A DNA stretch of 52,818 nt from Flavobacterium sp. (GCA_014378065.1 JACMOK010000086.1:1-52818); one strand, 5' to 3'; positions 9,273-18,261 are shown, numbered from the stretch's first letter. The notes: a model not told the origin generated them from the sequence alone. A program made the numbers and translations.

Positions 9273-9803
9273 ATGAATATCGAAGATTTCATTGTTGACC
9301 CATTACAATCCACCGATGCAAATCAGTTGTTTCAATTTATGGAAAACAATAACAAAAGATTGCAACGTTATTTTCCTGTGACACTTTCAAGCAATGCAAC
9401 ACTAGAAAAAACTACAGAATACATCGTAATTAAAAATAAGGAAATAGTTGAAAAGTCAAATTTCACTTTTGTAATTCGAGATAAAATATCGCAAGAAATA
9501 GCTGGATTAATTATTATTAAAAAAATTGATTGGGATAAAAAACAAGGAGAATTGGCATATTGTATCGGTTCAAGATATGAAAAAAAGGGCGTGACAACTT
9601 TTGCAGTAAGCAAAATATCACAATTTGCTTTTAATAAACTAAAATTAAAAACGCTTCAAATTATTTCATACAAAACTAATTTTGGAAGTATAAAAGTAGC
9701 CGAAAACAATGGTTTTGTTTGGCAAACAACTTTAGTAAACGAGTTCACGCCAACCAATGAAAAACCGCTAGATATGGAATTATATGAATTAATAATGAAA
9801 TAG
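9273..9803 (+). CDS. GNAT-family N-acetyltransferase (RimJ/RimL-like)
   Basis: A 176-residue GNAT protein from the ATG at 9273; a GTG at 9267 in the same frame overlaps the hemE stop. GNAT enzymes transfer acetyl from acetyl-CoA to amines. The layout resembles the ribosomal-protein acetyltransferase subgroup, with AYCIGSRYEKKGVTTFAV as the CoA-binding region and NFGSIKVAENNGFVW as the terminal motif. Its place between hemE and hemF makes it part of the operon, but there is no evident link to tetrapyrroles and the substrate is unknown. It is noticeably more A-rich than the neighbouring hem genes. Confidence 0.85.
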   Translation: MNIEDFIVDPLQSTDANQLFQFMENNNKRLQRYFPVTLSSNATLEKTTEYIVIKNKEIVEKSNFTFVIRDKISQEIAGLIIIKKIDWDKKQGELAYCIGSRYEKKGVTTFAVSKISQFAFNKLKLKTLQIISYKTNFGSIKVAENNGFVWQTTLVNEFTPTNEKPLDMELYELIMK

Positions 9804-9866
9804 TAATAGCAACCTACGAAAGGTCAACAGTAACCTGCAGAAGTCCGATAAATGCTCATATTTATT

Positions 9867-10769
9867 ATGAAAAACAAATTCTATCAATACATACAAAATC
9901 TCCAAGATCAAATCTGTAAGGGTCTGGAAGCGGTTGAAGATCAAGAAAAATTCCGTGAGGATATTTGGGAACGACCAGAAGGTGGCGGTGGACGAACACG
10001 TGTTTTAGAAAATGGAAAAGTAATCGAAAAAGGCGGCGTGAACATTTCTGCAGTGCACGGAAAATTACCGGAAGCGATGCAAAAAATGTTCAATGTTGGC
10101 GAAGCCGATTTTTTTGCGTGTGGATTGAGTTTGGTTATTCATCCTAAAAACCCAATGGTTCCCACTGTTCATGCCAACTGGCGATATTTTGAAATGTATG
10201 ATGACAATGGAAATATCATAAATTCATGGTTTGGAGGCGGACAAGATTTAACGCCTTATTATTTGTTTGAAGAAGATGCGATTCATTTTCATCAAACCTG
10301 TAAAACCGCTTGCGATAAACACAATTTCGATTTTTATCCAAAATATAAAAAGCAATGCGACGATTATTTTTGGAACGCACACCGCAAAGAGGCACGAGGC
10401 ATTGGCGGATTGTTTTTTGATTATTGCAAAGCAAATGAGACAATGTCAATCGAAAATTGGTTTAATTTCGTGTCCGAAGTTGGCGACAGTTTTCTCGATG
10501 CTTATGTCCCTATAGTTAACAAACGAAAAAATTTATTATTTACCGAAGCAGAAAAAACGTGGCAAGAAATACGTCGTGGGCGTTATGTAGAATTTAATTT
10601 GGTACACGATAAAGGAACTTTATTCGGATTAAAAACCAACGGTCGAATTGAAAGTATTTTAATGTCTTTGCCACCGCATGTGCAATGGGTTTACGACCAT
10701 CATCCTGTAAAAGGAAGCGAAGAAGAAAAGTTAATACAAGTATTAGAGAGTCCAAAAAATTGGATATAA
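9867..10769 (+). CDS. hemF: Coproporphyrinogen-III oxidase, oxygen-dependent
   Basis: A 300-residue enzyme that oxidatively decarboxylates coproporphyrinogen III to protoporphyrinogen IX using O2. The start at 9867 gives the usual N-terminus (MKNKFYQYIQNLQDQ); an in-frame ATG at 9852 adds five residues. Signatures include WERPEGGGGRTRVLENG, VHANWRYFE, WFGGGQDLTPYY and GGLFFDY. Choice of the O2-dependent enzyme fits an aerobic lifestyle, as does HemJ. Confidence 0.97.
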   Translation: MKNKFYQYIQNLQDQICKGLEAVEDQEKFREDIWERPEGGGGRTRVLENGKVIEKGGVNISAVHGKLPEAMQKMFNVGEADFFACGLSLVIHPKNPMVPTVHANWRYFEMYDDNGNIINSWFGGGQDLTPYYLFEEDAIHFHQTCKTACDKHNFDFYPKYKKQCDDYFWNAHRKEARGIGGLFFDYCKANETMSIENWFNFVSEVGDSFLDAYVPIVNKRKNLLFTEAEKTWQEIRRGRYVEFNLVHDKGTLFGLKTNGRIESILMSLPPHVQWVYDHHPVKGSEEEKLIQVLESPKNWI

Positions 10770-10820
10770 ATTATAAATGTGTCCCGACGCAAAATCGATG
10801 GACAAGTTAAAACAAAAAAC

Positions 10821-11813
10821 ATGTTCCCACTACAAAGAAACCGCCGTTTGCGTGCCAGTGAATCCATTCGTTCGCTTGTGCGGGAAACTACTTTAAGTCC
10901 AAACGATTTTATGCTTCCAATGTTTGTTGCCGAAGGCAAAGACGTCAAAATCGCCATCCCCTCGATGCCCGGAATTTTCCGCCATTCGCTCGACCACACC
11001 ATTAAAGAAGTCAAGGAAGCTTGGAATCTTGGAATTAAAGCTGTTAATATTTACGTCAAGGTCAGCGAAAATCTAAAAGACAATGCAGGTCACGAAGCAT
11101 GGAATAAAAACGGGTTGATGCAACAGACCATTCGGGCAATCAAAGATGCCGTTCCCGGAATGATTGTCATGCCCGACGTGGCGCTCGATCCGTATTCAAT
11201 TTACGGACATGACGGAATAATCGAAAACGGACAAATTACGAATGATGCCACAATAGATGCTTTAACACGAATGAGCCTAAGTCATGCCGAAGCCGGTGCC
11301 GATTTCGTCGCACCCAGTGACATGATGGACGGCCGCGTGCTTGCCATCCGCAAAGCTTTAGAAGAAAACGGACACCATAATGTAGGCATCATGAGCTATA
11401 GCGCCAAATACGCTTCTGCTTTTTACGGTCCGTTTCGCGACGCACTCGATTCAGCACCGGTCGATATGATAAACATTCCCAAAGATAAAAAAACCTACCA
11501 GATGGATTATGCCAACCGCATCGAAGCCATCAAAGAAACACTCGACGACGTAGCCGAAGGAGCCGACATCGTTATGGTAAAACCAGGAATGGCCTACCTT
11601 GATATTGTTCGGGAAGTTAAAAATGCCGTGCATGTTCCTGTGGCGGTATATCAGGTTTCTGGCGAATATGCGATGGTCAAAGCCGCGGCAGAAAGAGGTT
11701 GGCTCAACCATGATCAGATAATGATTGAACAGTTGTATTGTATAAAAAGAGCCGGTGCCAATATCATTTCTACCTATTTTGCTAAAGAGGCAGCCACACT
11801 TTTAAACAAATAA
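10821..11813 (+). CDS. hemB: Delta-aminolevulinic acid dehydratase (porphobilinogen synthase)
   Basis: A 330-residue enzyme that condenses two 5-aminolevulinates into porphobilinogen. The ATG at 10821 gives the standard start (FPLQRNRRLRASESIR); a GTG at 10779 is in frame. The two active-site lysines are in MSYSAKYASAFYGPFRDA and MVKPGMAYLDIV. The region that forms a Cys-rich zinc site in many homologues reads DVALDPYSIYGHDG here, with no Cys, so the Mg2+-type or metal-independent class is expected. It sits after hemA, C, D, E and F in the same operon even though it acts early in the pathway. Confidence 0.96.
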   Translation: MFPLQRNRRLRASESIRSLVRETTLSPNDFMLPMFVAEGKDVKIAIPSMPGIFRHSLDHTIKEVKEAWNLGIKAVNIYVKVSENLKDNAGHEAWNKNGLMQQTIRAIKDAVPGMIVMPDVALDPYSIYGHDGIIENGQITNDATIDALTRMSLSHAEAGADFVAPSDMMDGRVLAIRKALEENGHHNVGIMSYSAKYASAFYGPFRDALDSAPVDMINIPKDKKTYQMDYANRIEAIKETLDDVAEGADIVMVKPGMAYLDIVREVKNAVHVPVAVYQVSGEYAMVKAAAERGWLNHDQIMIEQLYCIKRAGANIISTYFAKEAATLLNK

Positions 11814-11814
11814 A

Positions 11815-12195
11815 ATGAAGTATTTAATTGCGACCATCTCCGTTTTTCTGCTACTGTCTTGTAAAAAGGAATCACACGAAAAGGAACCGTTATACCCAAA
11901 AATAATCGTTTCTCAAACGACCGAGCAGCTTGGTAAAGAGATTTTTGAAGGCAAAGGCAATTGTGTGGCCTGTCACCAGCCGGTACAAAAAATTGTCGGA
12001 CCCAGTATGCAACAAATCGCGCAGATCTACAAAGACAAAAATGCAAACATCGTCAGTTTTCTAAAAGGCGAAAGCGAGCCAATCGTCGATCCGAGTCAGT
12101 ATGAAGTGATGAAAACCAATCTCGCCATCACCAAAACCATGTCTGATCAAGAGCTTGAAGCGCTCGAAGCCTATATTTACAGTAATTTGAAATAA
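11815..12195 (+). CDS. Monohaem cytochrome c lipoprotein
   Basis: A 126-residue exported protein. A hydrophobic signal ends in the lipobox LLLSC (Cys16), so it should be lipidated and anchored outside the cytoplasmic membrane. A single heme c site, CVACH, lies at about 50-54, and the Met in ITKTMSDQE is a candidate axial ligand. It is a small class-I type electron carrier. It begins 1 bp after the hemB stop, so a heme-consuming protein is translated from the heme-biosynthesis operon. Its redox partner is not evident. Confidence 0.88.
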   Translation: MKYLIATISVFLLLSCKKESHEKEPLYPKIIVSQTTEQLGKEIFEGKGNCVACHQPVQKIVGPSMQQIAQIYKDKNANIVSFLKGESEPIVDPSQYEVMKTNLAITKTMSDQELEALEAYIYSNLK

Positions 12196-12215
12196 ACACG
12201 CAGTCTCCTAATTTA

Positions 12216-12292
12216 GAAGCTATTCCCGCTATACACTATATCTTTTCCTGACCAAAAAGTCAGCAAAAGGATGCCGTTGCTATCGGGGCTAA
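12216..12292 (+). repeat. Dispersed intergenic palindromic repeat, copy 1 (forward)
   Basis: Starts GAAGCTATTCCCGCT and ends TGCTATCGGGGCTA. The central stem is CTGAC (12248-12252) paired with GTCAG (12259-12263). It lies between the cytochrome c gene and ogt, both on the plus strand. It is one of seven related copies in the window. Confidence 0.85.
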
Positions 12293-12350
12293 GTCATTTG
12301 ATTTTGTGGACACATCATGCGATAAGCGAAATAATCTTTACTTTTATAAA

Positions 12351-12821
12351 ATGGAGACTGCCTACATCAACACCCCGCTCGGAACCGCAAAAATCGTCGG
12401 CGATCGAGAGGGAGTCGCGCAAATTTCAATTTTAAATGAAGGTGAAATTACAGCCCATGTCCCGTTGGTTTTAGCGGAATCCATCGCCCAACTTCACGAT
12501 TATTTTGAGGGAAAACGAACCAATTTTAATTTTAAAATTAATCTCCAAGGCACTCCATTTCAACAAAAAGTGTGGCAATTGCTGCTCGAAATTCCCTTCG
12601 GAAAAACCATATCTTACTTGGATCTGTCAACGAAACTCGGCGACGTTAAAGCCATTAGAGCCGTCGCAGCCGCCAACGGAAAAAACCCACTGTGGATCGT
12701 AGTGCCCTGCCACAGAGTGATCGGTAAAGATGGCTCGCTTACAGGCTATGCTGGCGGATTGTGGCGGAAAAAGTGGTTGCTCGAACATGAAACTCCCCCC
12801 ACCCAACAAAGTTTGTTTTAA
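12351..12821 (+). CDS. ogt: Methylated-DNA--protein-cysteine methyltransferase
   Basis: A 156-residue suicide repair protein that removes the alkyl group from O6-alkylguanine (and O4-alkylthymine) onto its own cysteine. The active-site motif VVPCHRVIG is intact, preceded by the helix-turn-helix segment SYLDLSTKLGDVKAIRAVAAA and followed by YAGGLWRKKWLLEHE. The ATG at 12351 is preferred because the open frame upstream (to a GTG at 12306) encodes nothing typical and runs toward repeat copy 1. Confidence 0.95.
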   Translation: METAYINTPLGTAKIVGDREGVAQISILNEGEITAHVPLVLAESIAQLHDYFEGKRTNFNFKINLQGTPFQQKVWQLLLEIPFGKTISYLDLSTKLGDVKAIRAVAAANGKNPLWIVVPCHRVIGKDGSLTGYAGGLWRKKWLLEHETPPTQQSLF

Positions 12822-12933
12822 AAACAGGTTGCCATTTAGCTTCTTTTTTCAAAAGGAAGTCAGAAATTATGTAAATTGCTTCGTCTGTTGCCAATCTAAG
12901 TTGGTCGCAGCAGGTTTGTTAAATCCGTATCGT

Positions 12934-14085
12934 ATGAAATTCGCCAAAAAGATAGTATTCTGGATTGCACTTGTTTTGATTGCGCTGACCTTCTTATTGT
13001 ATGTTTTCCAAGTAGATTATTTATTAAAAGCAGTCAGAACAATTTATCTCAACGGTCACACGACCGCCTTTTTAAGCGATTACACTCAATTCGACAACCG
13101 CACGATTTCCAAAAGCCATACCCCACAGCCCTGGCCCCTCGCCAAAGATTATAATACCGTAAAACCCACGGCTGAACTTGAAAGGTGGCATAAAAAAATA
13201 GGTACTGTTGCCTTTTTAATTATCAAAAATGATAGCATTTGGAGTGAAAGTTATTATGACGGATACCAAAAAGATTCGAAATCAAATTCTTTTTCCATGG
13301 CTAAAAGTATTGTTTCGGCTGCACTTGGTAAGGCAATTCAGCAAGGCAAAATAAAAAGTTTAGATCAGCGGGTTTCCGATTTTTTTCGCGAATTTAAAAA
13401 AGGGAAGGCAGCCCGATTAACGGTTGGTGATTTGGCTTCGATGGCTTCGGGACTAAGTTGGGATGAATCTTATTACAATCCTTTTTCCGTAACCACTCGC
13501 GCTTATTTTGACGACGATCTTAACAAAGTCATTCTTGGACAGAAAGTGGTAGAGGAGCCTGGTAAATCGTATAAATATTTAAGTGGCAATACCCAATTGT
13601 TGGCTATGGTTATTGAAAAAGCTGTTGGCAAAAGTCTGGCCGATTATGTAGCGGAAAATTTCTGGGAACCTATGGGTGCCGAAAACGAAGCGCTTTGGCA
13701 GACGGATCACAAAGGCGGAATTGTAAAAGCCTATTGTTGTTTTGCAAGTAACGCTCGTGATTTTGCCCGATTCGGAAAACTATACAAACAGTTTGGAAAA
13801 TGGAATGGCACAAGCATTTTAGACAGTGCTTTCATCGCTAAATCTACAATGCCTAGATTTGTCGCTTCCCCCCAATATGGCTACGGCTGGTGGCTTTGCA
13901 ATTATAAAGACACAAGGATCTTTTACATGCGTGGCCATTTGGGGCAGTATGTAATTGTTATTCCGCAAGAGAATCTGATCATTGTTCGCCTCGGAAACCA
14001 CGATCAAAAAAGTACTAAGGGAAGTCCGCACAGTGACGATTTTTTTGCCTATATTGACGAAACTTACCGCATGTTAGGAAAATAG
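12934..14085 (+). CDS. Serine hydrolase, beta-lactamase/class C PBP-like family
   Basis: A 383-residue protein with an N-terminal membrane anchor or signal (about 5-28), so the catalytic domain should face outward. The three active-site motifs of the serine beta-lactamase/PBP fold are present: SMAK (S-x-x-K) in NSFSMAKSIVSAALGKA, a YLSGN motif equivalent to Y-x-N, and RGHLGQY near the C-terminus in place of the K-T-G strand. Family members include esterases and D-amino-acid or peptide hydrolases, and the substrate cannot be predicted. The frame is open back to 12730, inside ogt, but the ATG at 12934 directly before the hydrophobic segment is the sensible start. Confidence 0.88.
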   Translation: MKFAKKIVFWIALVLIALTFLLYVFQVDYLLKAVRTIYLNGHTTAFLSDYTQFDNRTISKSHTPQPWPLAKDYNTVKPTAELERWHKKIGTVAFLIIKNDSIWSESYYDGYQKDSKSNSFSMAKSIVSAALGKAIQQGKIKSLDQRVSDFFREFKKGKAARLTVGDLASMASGLSWDESYYNPFSVTTRAYFDDDLNKVILGQKVVEEPGKSYKYLSGNTQLLAMVIEKAVGKSLADYVAENFWEPMGAENEALWQTDHKGGIVKAYCCFASNARDFARFGKLYKQFGKWNGTSILDSAFIAKSTMPRFVASPQYGYGWWLCNYKDTRIFYMRGHLGQYVIVIPQENLIIVRLGNHDQKSTKGSPHSDDFFAYIDETYRMLGK

Positions 14086-14123
14086 AAATACTAGCCATAA
14101 TTGTTTAACTTAATATATACGCC

Positions 14124-14837
14124 ATGATTGAAAAAATGAACCTCGAACACCTCTTGTTTCTTGATATCGAAACAGTACCAGAACAAGAAAATTTCAATGT
14201 TTTAGACGCCGAAATGCAATCGCTTTGGGAACTCAAAACCCAGTACCAGCGAAAAGATGAATTTACGCCAGAAGATTTTTATGAACGTGCTGGAATTTGG
14301 GCTGAATTTGGCAAAATTGTTTGTATTTCGGTAGGATATTTTACGTTTAAGGGCGACATCCGCCATTTTAGAGTGACCTCTTTCTTTGGAGCCGAGAAGA
14401 AAATCTTACAAGATTTCAGCAATCTGTTGAACAATCATTTCAATCAGCCGCAACACGTTTTGTGCGGACACAATGCTAAGGAATTTGATATTCCGTTTAT
14501 TGCGCGGCGCATGATTATTAACCAAATTGCTTTGCCCCAAAAGCTCAATTTATTTGGCAAAAAACCATGGGAAGTACCTCATTTAGATACGTTGGAGCTT
14601 TGGAAATTTGGCGATTACAAACATTTTACCTCCTTAAAGTTACTGACGAAAATTCTGGGTATTCCATCCTCTAAAGGAGACATTGACGGCAGCCAGGTAG
14701 CACATGTTTTCTATGTGGAAAACGACATTGATCGGATTGTGATTTATTGTGAAAAAGATGTCATTGCCGTAGCACAAGTCTTTTTGAGATTGCGCCGAGA
14801 AGCGCTTTTAATCGACGAGGAAATCAAACACATCTGA
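14124..14837 (+). CDS. Predicted 3'-5' exonuclease, DNA polymerase B-like DEDD fold
   Basis: A 237-residue stand-alone exonuclease domain. Exo I motif LFLDIETVPEQ is at the N-terminus. Exo II is in LCGHNAKEFDIPFIARRM, with the N-x-x-x-F/D pattern, and the last acidic residue is in YCEKDVIAVAQVFLRL. These are the metal-binding residues of DEDD exonucleases. No polymerase domain is attached. Homologues are common in Bacteroidota, with presumed roles in DNA repair or RNA processing. ATGs at 14124 and 14136 are both possible. Confidence 0.88.
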   Translation: MIEKMNLEHLLFLDIETVPEQENFNVLDAEMQSLWELKTQYQRKDEFTPEDFYERAGIWAEFGKIVCISVGYFTFKGDIRHFRVTSFFGAEKKILQDFSNLLNNHFNQPQHVLCGHNAKEFDIPFIARRMIINQIALPQKLNLFGKKPWEVPHLDTLELWKFGDYKHFTSLKLLTKILGIPSSKGDIDGSQVAHVFYVENDIDRIVIYCEKDVIAVAQVFLRLRREALLIDEEIKHI

Positions 14838-14928
14838 AAAAATACGCCACAAAGCAACCGCTCAAAAATGATCGATAATCGACTTGCATCAAAGTCAATA
14901 AATGTTACATTTACCAAAAAATGAAGGT

Positions 14929-16368
14929 ATGGTTTTAAGTAGATTTTGGCTTGTAATTTTTATTTCCTCGATTTTATTTATAGTAGTTAGCCTGTTTTCC
15001 GGACACAGCTATACCATAGATTATGTATTAAATGGAAAAAAAGACGATCCGATTTTACTGTCAGAAAAATACATCAATCAACTGCCGGTTTTTATTAAAG
15101 ACAGTATCGAGAAAGCGCCCGATCAAACCATAGTTATCAATAAAAACGAATCAGATGCCGACACTACCTATGTTTTTAAAGCAAAGACCGTAAAGATATA
15201 TAGTGGCGTTCAGAAATCGGATGGTTTATTGCCGACCTGTAAAAATAGTTTACTCGATTTAATTATTCCTTTGATTGCCTATTTGGCCTTTTTTTGTGGA
15301 CTTATGGAACTGCTCATTATGTCTGGCGCAGCAGAAAAGTTAGCCAAAGGGCTGAGTCCGGTATTTGTAAAAATCTTCCCGACCGTGCCAAAAAACCACG
15401 AATCGATTTCTTACATGACTTTAAATTTTGCGGCTAATTTTTTGGGTTTGGATTCGGCTGCCACTCCATTTGGACTCAAGGCCATGCAAAGTTTACAAAC
15501 GCTTAACCCTGAAAAAGACAAAGCCAGTGATGCGGAAATTATGTTTATGTGTTTGCACGCAGCGGGGTTGACTTTAATTCCGACCTCTATTATTGGCTAC
15601 CGAGCGGCAGAAAATGCCAGTAATCCGGCGGATGTGATGTTGCCGTGTATTATTACTTCGTTTGTTGGAACCATCGCTGCTTTTCTGATTGTCGGAATCA
15701 AACAAAAAATAAATTTCAAGAGCGCTTCCTTGATCGTTGGTTTAGTTACATTAATCGCGGCTATAGTAGGCTTGTTAATTTACATTAATCACTTGGATTT
15801 AATCGCCAAAAATTACTTTACGGCCAATCTTTCGGGATTAATGCTGGTCGGAATTATAGGCTTTACGTTGGTGTTTTCGTTTGCTAAGGAGAAGAAGTTT
15901 TCCGAAAATGACACCACCATATTTGATTCTTTTGTTACGGGGGCGAACAATGGTTTAAAAACGGGCGTTACGATTTTCCCTTATGTTTTGGGTATGTTGG
16001 TCGCCATTTCGTTGTTCCGAAACAGCGGTTTATTTGAAATTCTAAGTAACGGGATTTCTTTTATTTTTTCCCATTTAGGAGTAAGCAAACAAATTACAGA
16101 TTCGTTGCCCGTGGCAATGCTCAGGCCTTTTAGTTCTGGAGGTTCCAGAGGATTTATGATTGATTCAATGCGTACTTTTGGACCGGATTCGTTTACCGGA
16201 AGGTTAAGCTGTATTTTCCAATGCAGTGCCGAAACTACCTTTTATGTTATTGCGGTATACTTTGGATCGGTCAATATAAAAAACACAAGATACACGCTGG
16301 GAACGATGTTGTTGGTAGATTTAATTTGCGTCATCACCGCGATATTGGTTGCGGGTTGGTTTTTTTAA
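14929..16368 (+). CDS. Nucleoside-recognition (SpmA/SpmB-like) membrane protein
   Basis: A 479-residue polytopic membrane protein; the frame also has an ATG at 14902. After an N-terminal helix and a short soluble region (about 30-110) come many hydrophobic helices. The conserved 'Gate' blocks include NFAANFLGLDSAATPFGLKA and, near the end, RPFSSGGSRGFMIDS. The two halves correspond to SpmA and SpmB, which in sporulating bacteria are separate proteins; fused forms are standard in non-sporulating Bacteroidota. Transported substrate is unknown. Confidence 0.88.
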   Translation: MVLSRFWLVIFISSILFIVVSLFSGHSYTIDYVLNGKKDDPILLSEKYINQLPVFIKDSIEKAPDQTIVINKNESDADTTYVFKAKTVKIYSGVQKSDGLLPTCKNSLLDLIIPLIAYLAFFCGLMELLIMSGAAEKLAKGLSPVFVKIFPTVPKNHESISYMTLNFAANFLGLDSAATPFGLKAMQSLQTLNPEKDKASDAEIMFMCLHAAGLTLIPTSIIGYRAAENASNPADVMLPCIITSFVGTIAAFLIVGIKQKINFKSASLIVGLVTLIAAIVGLLIYINHLDLIAKNYFTANLSGLMLVGIIGFTLVFSFAKEKKFSENDTTIFDSFVTGANNGLKTGVTIFPYVLGMLVAISLFRNSGLFEILSNGISFIFSHLGVSKQITDSLPVAMLRPFSSGGSRGFMIDSMRTFGPDSFTGRLSCIFQCSAETTFYVIAVYFGSVNIKNTRYTLGTMLLVDLICVITAILVAGWFF

Positions 16369-16399
16369 ATTTAAATTCAAAAAGAGGAAAAACATACCT

Positions 16400-16836
16400 G
16401 ACAACGACAACAGTTTGGAGTAGCAGGTGCAGTTGCAAAAACTAACTGCAGAAGCCCAAAAACAGTAGGGAAAAGGAATGTTTCCCAAATATTGGCTCAT
16501 TGTGAAAAACCATTTGAAATAGCTGAACAGAAGATAGTCATCAAGCGAAATTTGATCAGTCGGTTATTTGGAAGAATAATGAAAGTAAAACGCATCAACA
16601 TGGGAGAAGATTTTAAGACCAACGTTCCCGCAGTCAAAGCGTTTGTCGCCAATGTTGCTTTTGATTTTGTCACTGATTAATAAATCGGCGATTGGAAAAA
16701 ATCATGGAATTTGTTAAACAAAGTACCGCTGAAATTCAGTTAAAAACGCATTCTTTTTTTGGCAATATGACTCCCGAAGAATAAGGTATTTTTTTATAAA
16801 CACTCAGACCATCACTTCAATCAGTCTGGCGTTTAA
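16400..16836 (+). pseudogene. Decayed DUF1569-family gene
   Basis: Conceptual pieces of one protein appear in order but in different frames. LQKLTAEAQKQ (16433-16465) is followed by a TAG where this family has Trp. KRNVSQILAHCEKPFEIAEQK and RLFGRIMK follow in another frame. Further on, IMEFVKQSTAEIQLKTHSFF and GNMTPEE reach a stop, and after a shift YKHSDHHFNQSGV ends at the TAA at 16834-16836. The order Q-x-W-G-K-x-N / AHC / HPFFG / TPEEW / HxDHH-x-x-Q-F-G-V is that of DUF1569 proteins as I recall the family. At least two stops and several frameshifts make it non-functional. It fills the 491-bp gap between convergent genes; its 5' end is uncertain. Confidence 0.8.
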
Positions 16837-16859
16837 AGTGATTGGTTGTTATTGGAACT

Positions 16860-17516
16860 TTAGTCAAATGTCATTTCCGGAATTTCGCCTTCGATAATCA
16901 ATTCAGCTTCTGTAGCGGCAATAATTTGAGCTACCGAAACACCCGGTGCTCTTTCCAACAACTTAAATCCTTGGGGTGTAATCTCCAAAACTGCCAATTC
17001 GGTCACCACTTTTTTGACACAACCCACGCCGGTTAATGGCAAGGTACATTTTTTTAAAATCTTTGATTCACCCGCTTTGTTCACATGCATCATGGCCACG
17101 ATAATGTTCTCTGCTGAAGCTACTAAATCCATGGCGCCGCCCATTCCTTTGACCATTTTGCCCGGAATTTTCCAGTTGGCGATGTCGCCATTTTCCGCTA
17201 CTTCCATCGCACCAAGAATTGTTAAATCAACCTTTTGACTGCGAATCATGCCGAAACTAAAAGCCGAATCAAAAAAAGAAGCACCTTTTAAAGTAGTAAT
17301 GGTTTGCTTTCCGGCATTAATTACATCGGGATCTTCATCTCCTTCAAACGGAAACGGCCCCATCCCCAAAACACCGTTTTCACTTTGAAATTCTACGGAA
17401 AGACCATTGCGAACATAATTGGCGACTAGCGTTGGAATGCCAATACCAAGATTTACATAATATCCGTCTTTGACTTCTTGTGCGATGCGCCTGGCGATTT
17501 CTTCTTTACCTAACAT
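16860..17516 (-). CDS. scoB: 3-oxoacid CoA-transferase subunit B
   Basis: A 218-residue beta subunit of a two-subunit CoA-transferase that moves CoA from succinyl-CoA to acetoacetate or another 3-oxoacid. The motif QSENGVLGMGPFP (about 43-55) contains the catalytic glutamate that forms the enzyme-CoA thioester. YVNLGIGIPTLVANYV near the start is typical. It follows scoA with a 46-bp gap on the minus strand. Acceptor specificity within the family cannot be fixed from sequence. Confidence 0.93.
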   Translation of the reverse strand: MLGKEEIARRIAQEVKDGYYVNLGIGIPTLVANYVRNGLSVEFQSENGVLGMGPFPFEGDEDPDVINAGKQTITTLKGASFFDSAFSFGMIRSQKVDLTILGAMEVAENGDIANWKIPGKMVKGMGGAMDLVASAENIIVAMMHVNKAGESKILKKCTLPLTGVGCVKKVVTELAVLEITPQGFKLLERAPGVSVAQIIAATEAELIIEGEIPEMTFD

Positions 17517-17562
17517 AGTTGGAGGATTTGGAAATGGATAATAATCCTTTAAATTTTCAAAT

Positions 17563-18261
17563 TTATTTTTTTCTTACGGTTCGTTGCTCGATGCGTTTTT
17601 CAAATGTTTTTCCTTGAAAAATACGCTGGATCAAGATTCCAGGAATGTGGATTTCATTGGGGTCAAGACTTCCGGCGGGTAATAAATGCTCAACTTCTGC
17701 AATTGTAATTTTCGCCGCTCCGGCCATCGGTGCATTGAAATTTCGTGCCGTTCCCTTAAAAATCAGGTTACCGGCTTCGTCGCCTTTCCAAGCCTTTACA
17801 ATTGCAAAATCGGCTTTGTAGGCTTCTTCTAACAGGTGCATTTTACCATTGAATTCGCGCGATTCTTTGCCGTTTGCGACTTCTGTGCCATACCCTGCAG
17901 GGGTAAAGAAAGCGGGAATTCCGGCTTGAGCGGCACGGCATTTTTCGGCCAAAGTGCCTTGCGGAGTGAGTTCGACTTCGAGCTCTCCGGAAAGCATTTG
18001 TCGCTCAAATTCGGCATTTTCTCCTACGTACGAAGAGATCATTTTTTTGATTTGGCGTTTGCGTAATAGCAGCCCCAAGCCAAAATCATCGACACCGGCA
18101 TTGTTGGAAATACAGGTCAAATTGGTTACTTCTTTTATAACGAGTTCTGCAATGCTATTCTCGGGAATGCCACACAATCCGAAACCGCCGAGCATAATTG
18201 TCATTCCGCTTTCAATGCCTTGAAGTGCATGCTGAACGGAATTTACTTTTTTGTTGATCAT
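17563..18261 (-). CDS. scoA: 3-oxoacid CoA-transferase subunit A
   Basis: A 232-residue alpha subunit, partner of the downstream scoB. The N-terminal glycine-rich CoA-transferase signature MLGGFGLCGIPENSI is intact, followed by ISNNAGVDDFGLGLLL. Length matches bacterial alpha subunits. Together the pair should allow ketone-body or short-chain 3-oxoacid activation. It is separated from the upstream pbp1A gene by repeat copy 2, so the two are probably not one tight operon. Confidence 0.93.
   Translation of the reverse strand: MINKKVNSVQHALQGIESGMTIMLGGFGLCGIPENSIAELVIKEVTNLTCISNNAGVDDFGLGLLLRKRQIKKMISSYVGENAEFERQMLSGELEVELTPQGTLAEKCRAAQAGIPAFFTPAGYGTEVANGKESREFNGKMHLLEEAYKADFAIVKAWKGDEAGNLIFKGTARNFNAPMAGAAKITIAEVEHLLPAGSLDPNEIHIPGILIQRIFQGKTFEKRIEQRTVRKK

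Noticed and set aside
12730..12933. Extended N-terminus of the serine hydrolase
   Set aside because: The extension overlaps the end of ogt in another frame and lacks typical sequence; the ATG at 12934 leads directly into the membrane segment.
16492..16680. Short plus-strand ORF as an intact small gene
   Set aside because: It needs a TTG start inside a readable AHC motif and stops mid-family; upstream and downstream segments of the same protein lie in other frames, so it is part of the pseudogene.
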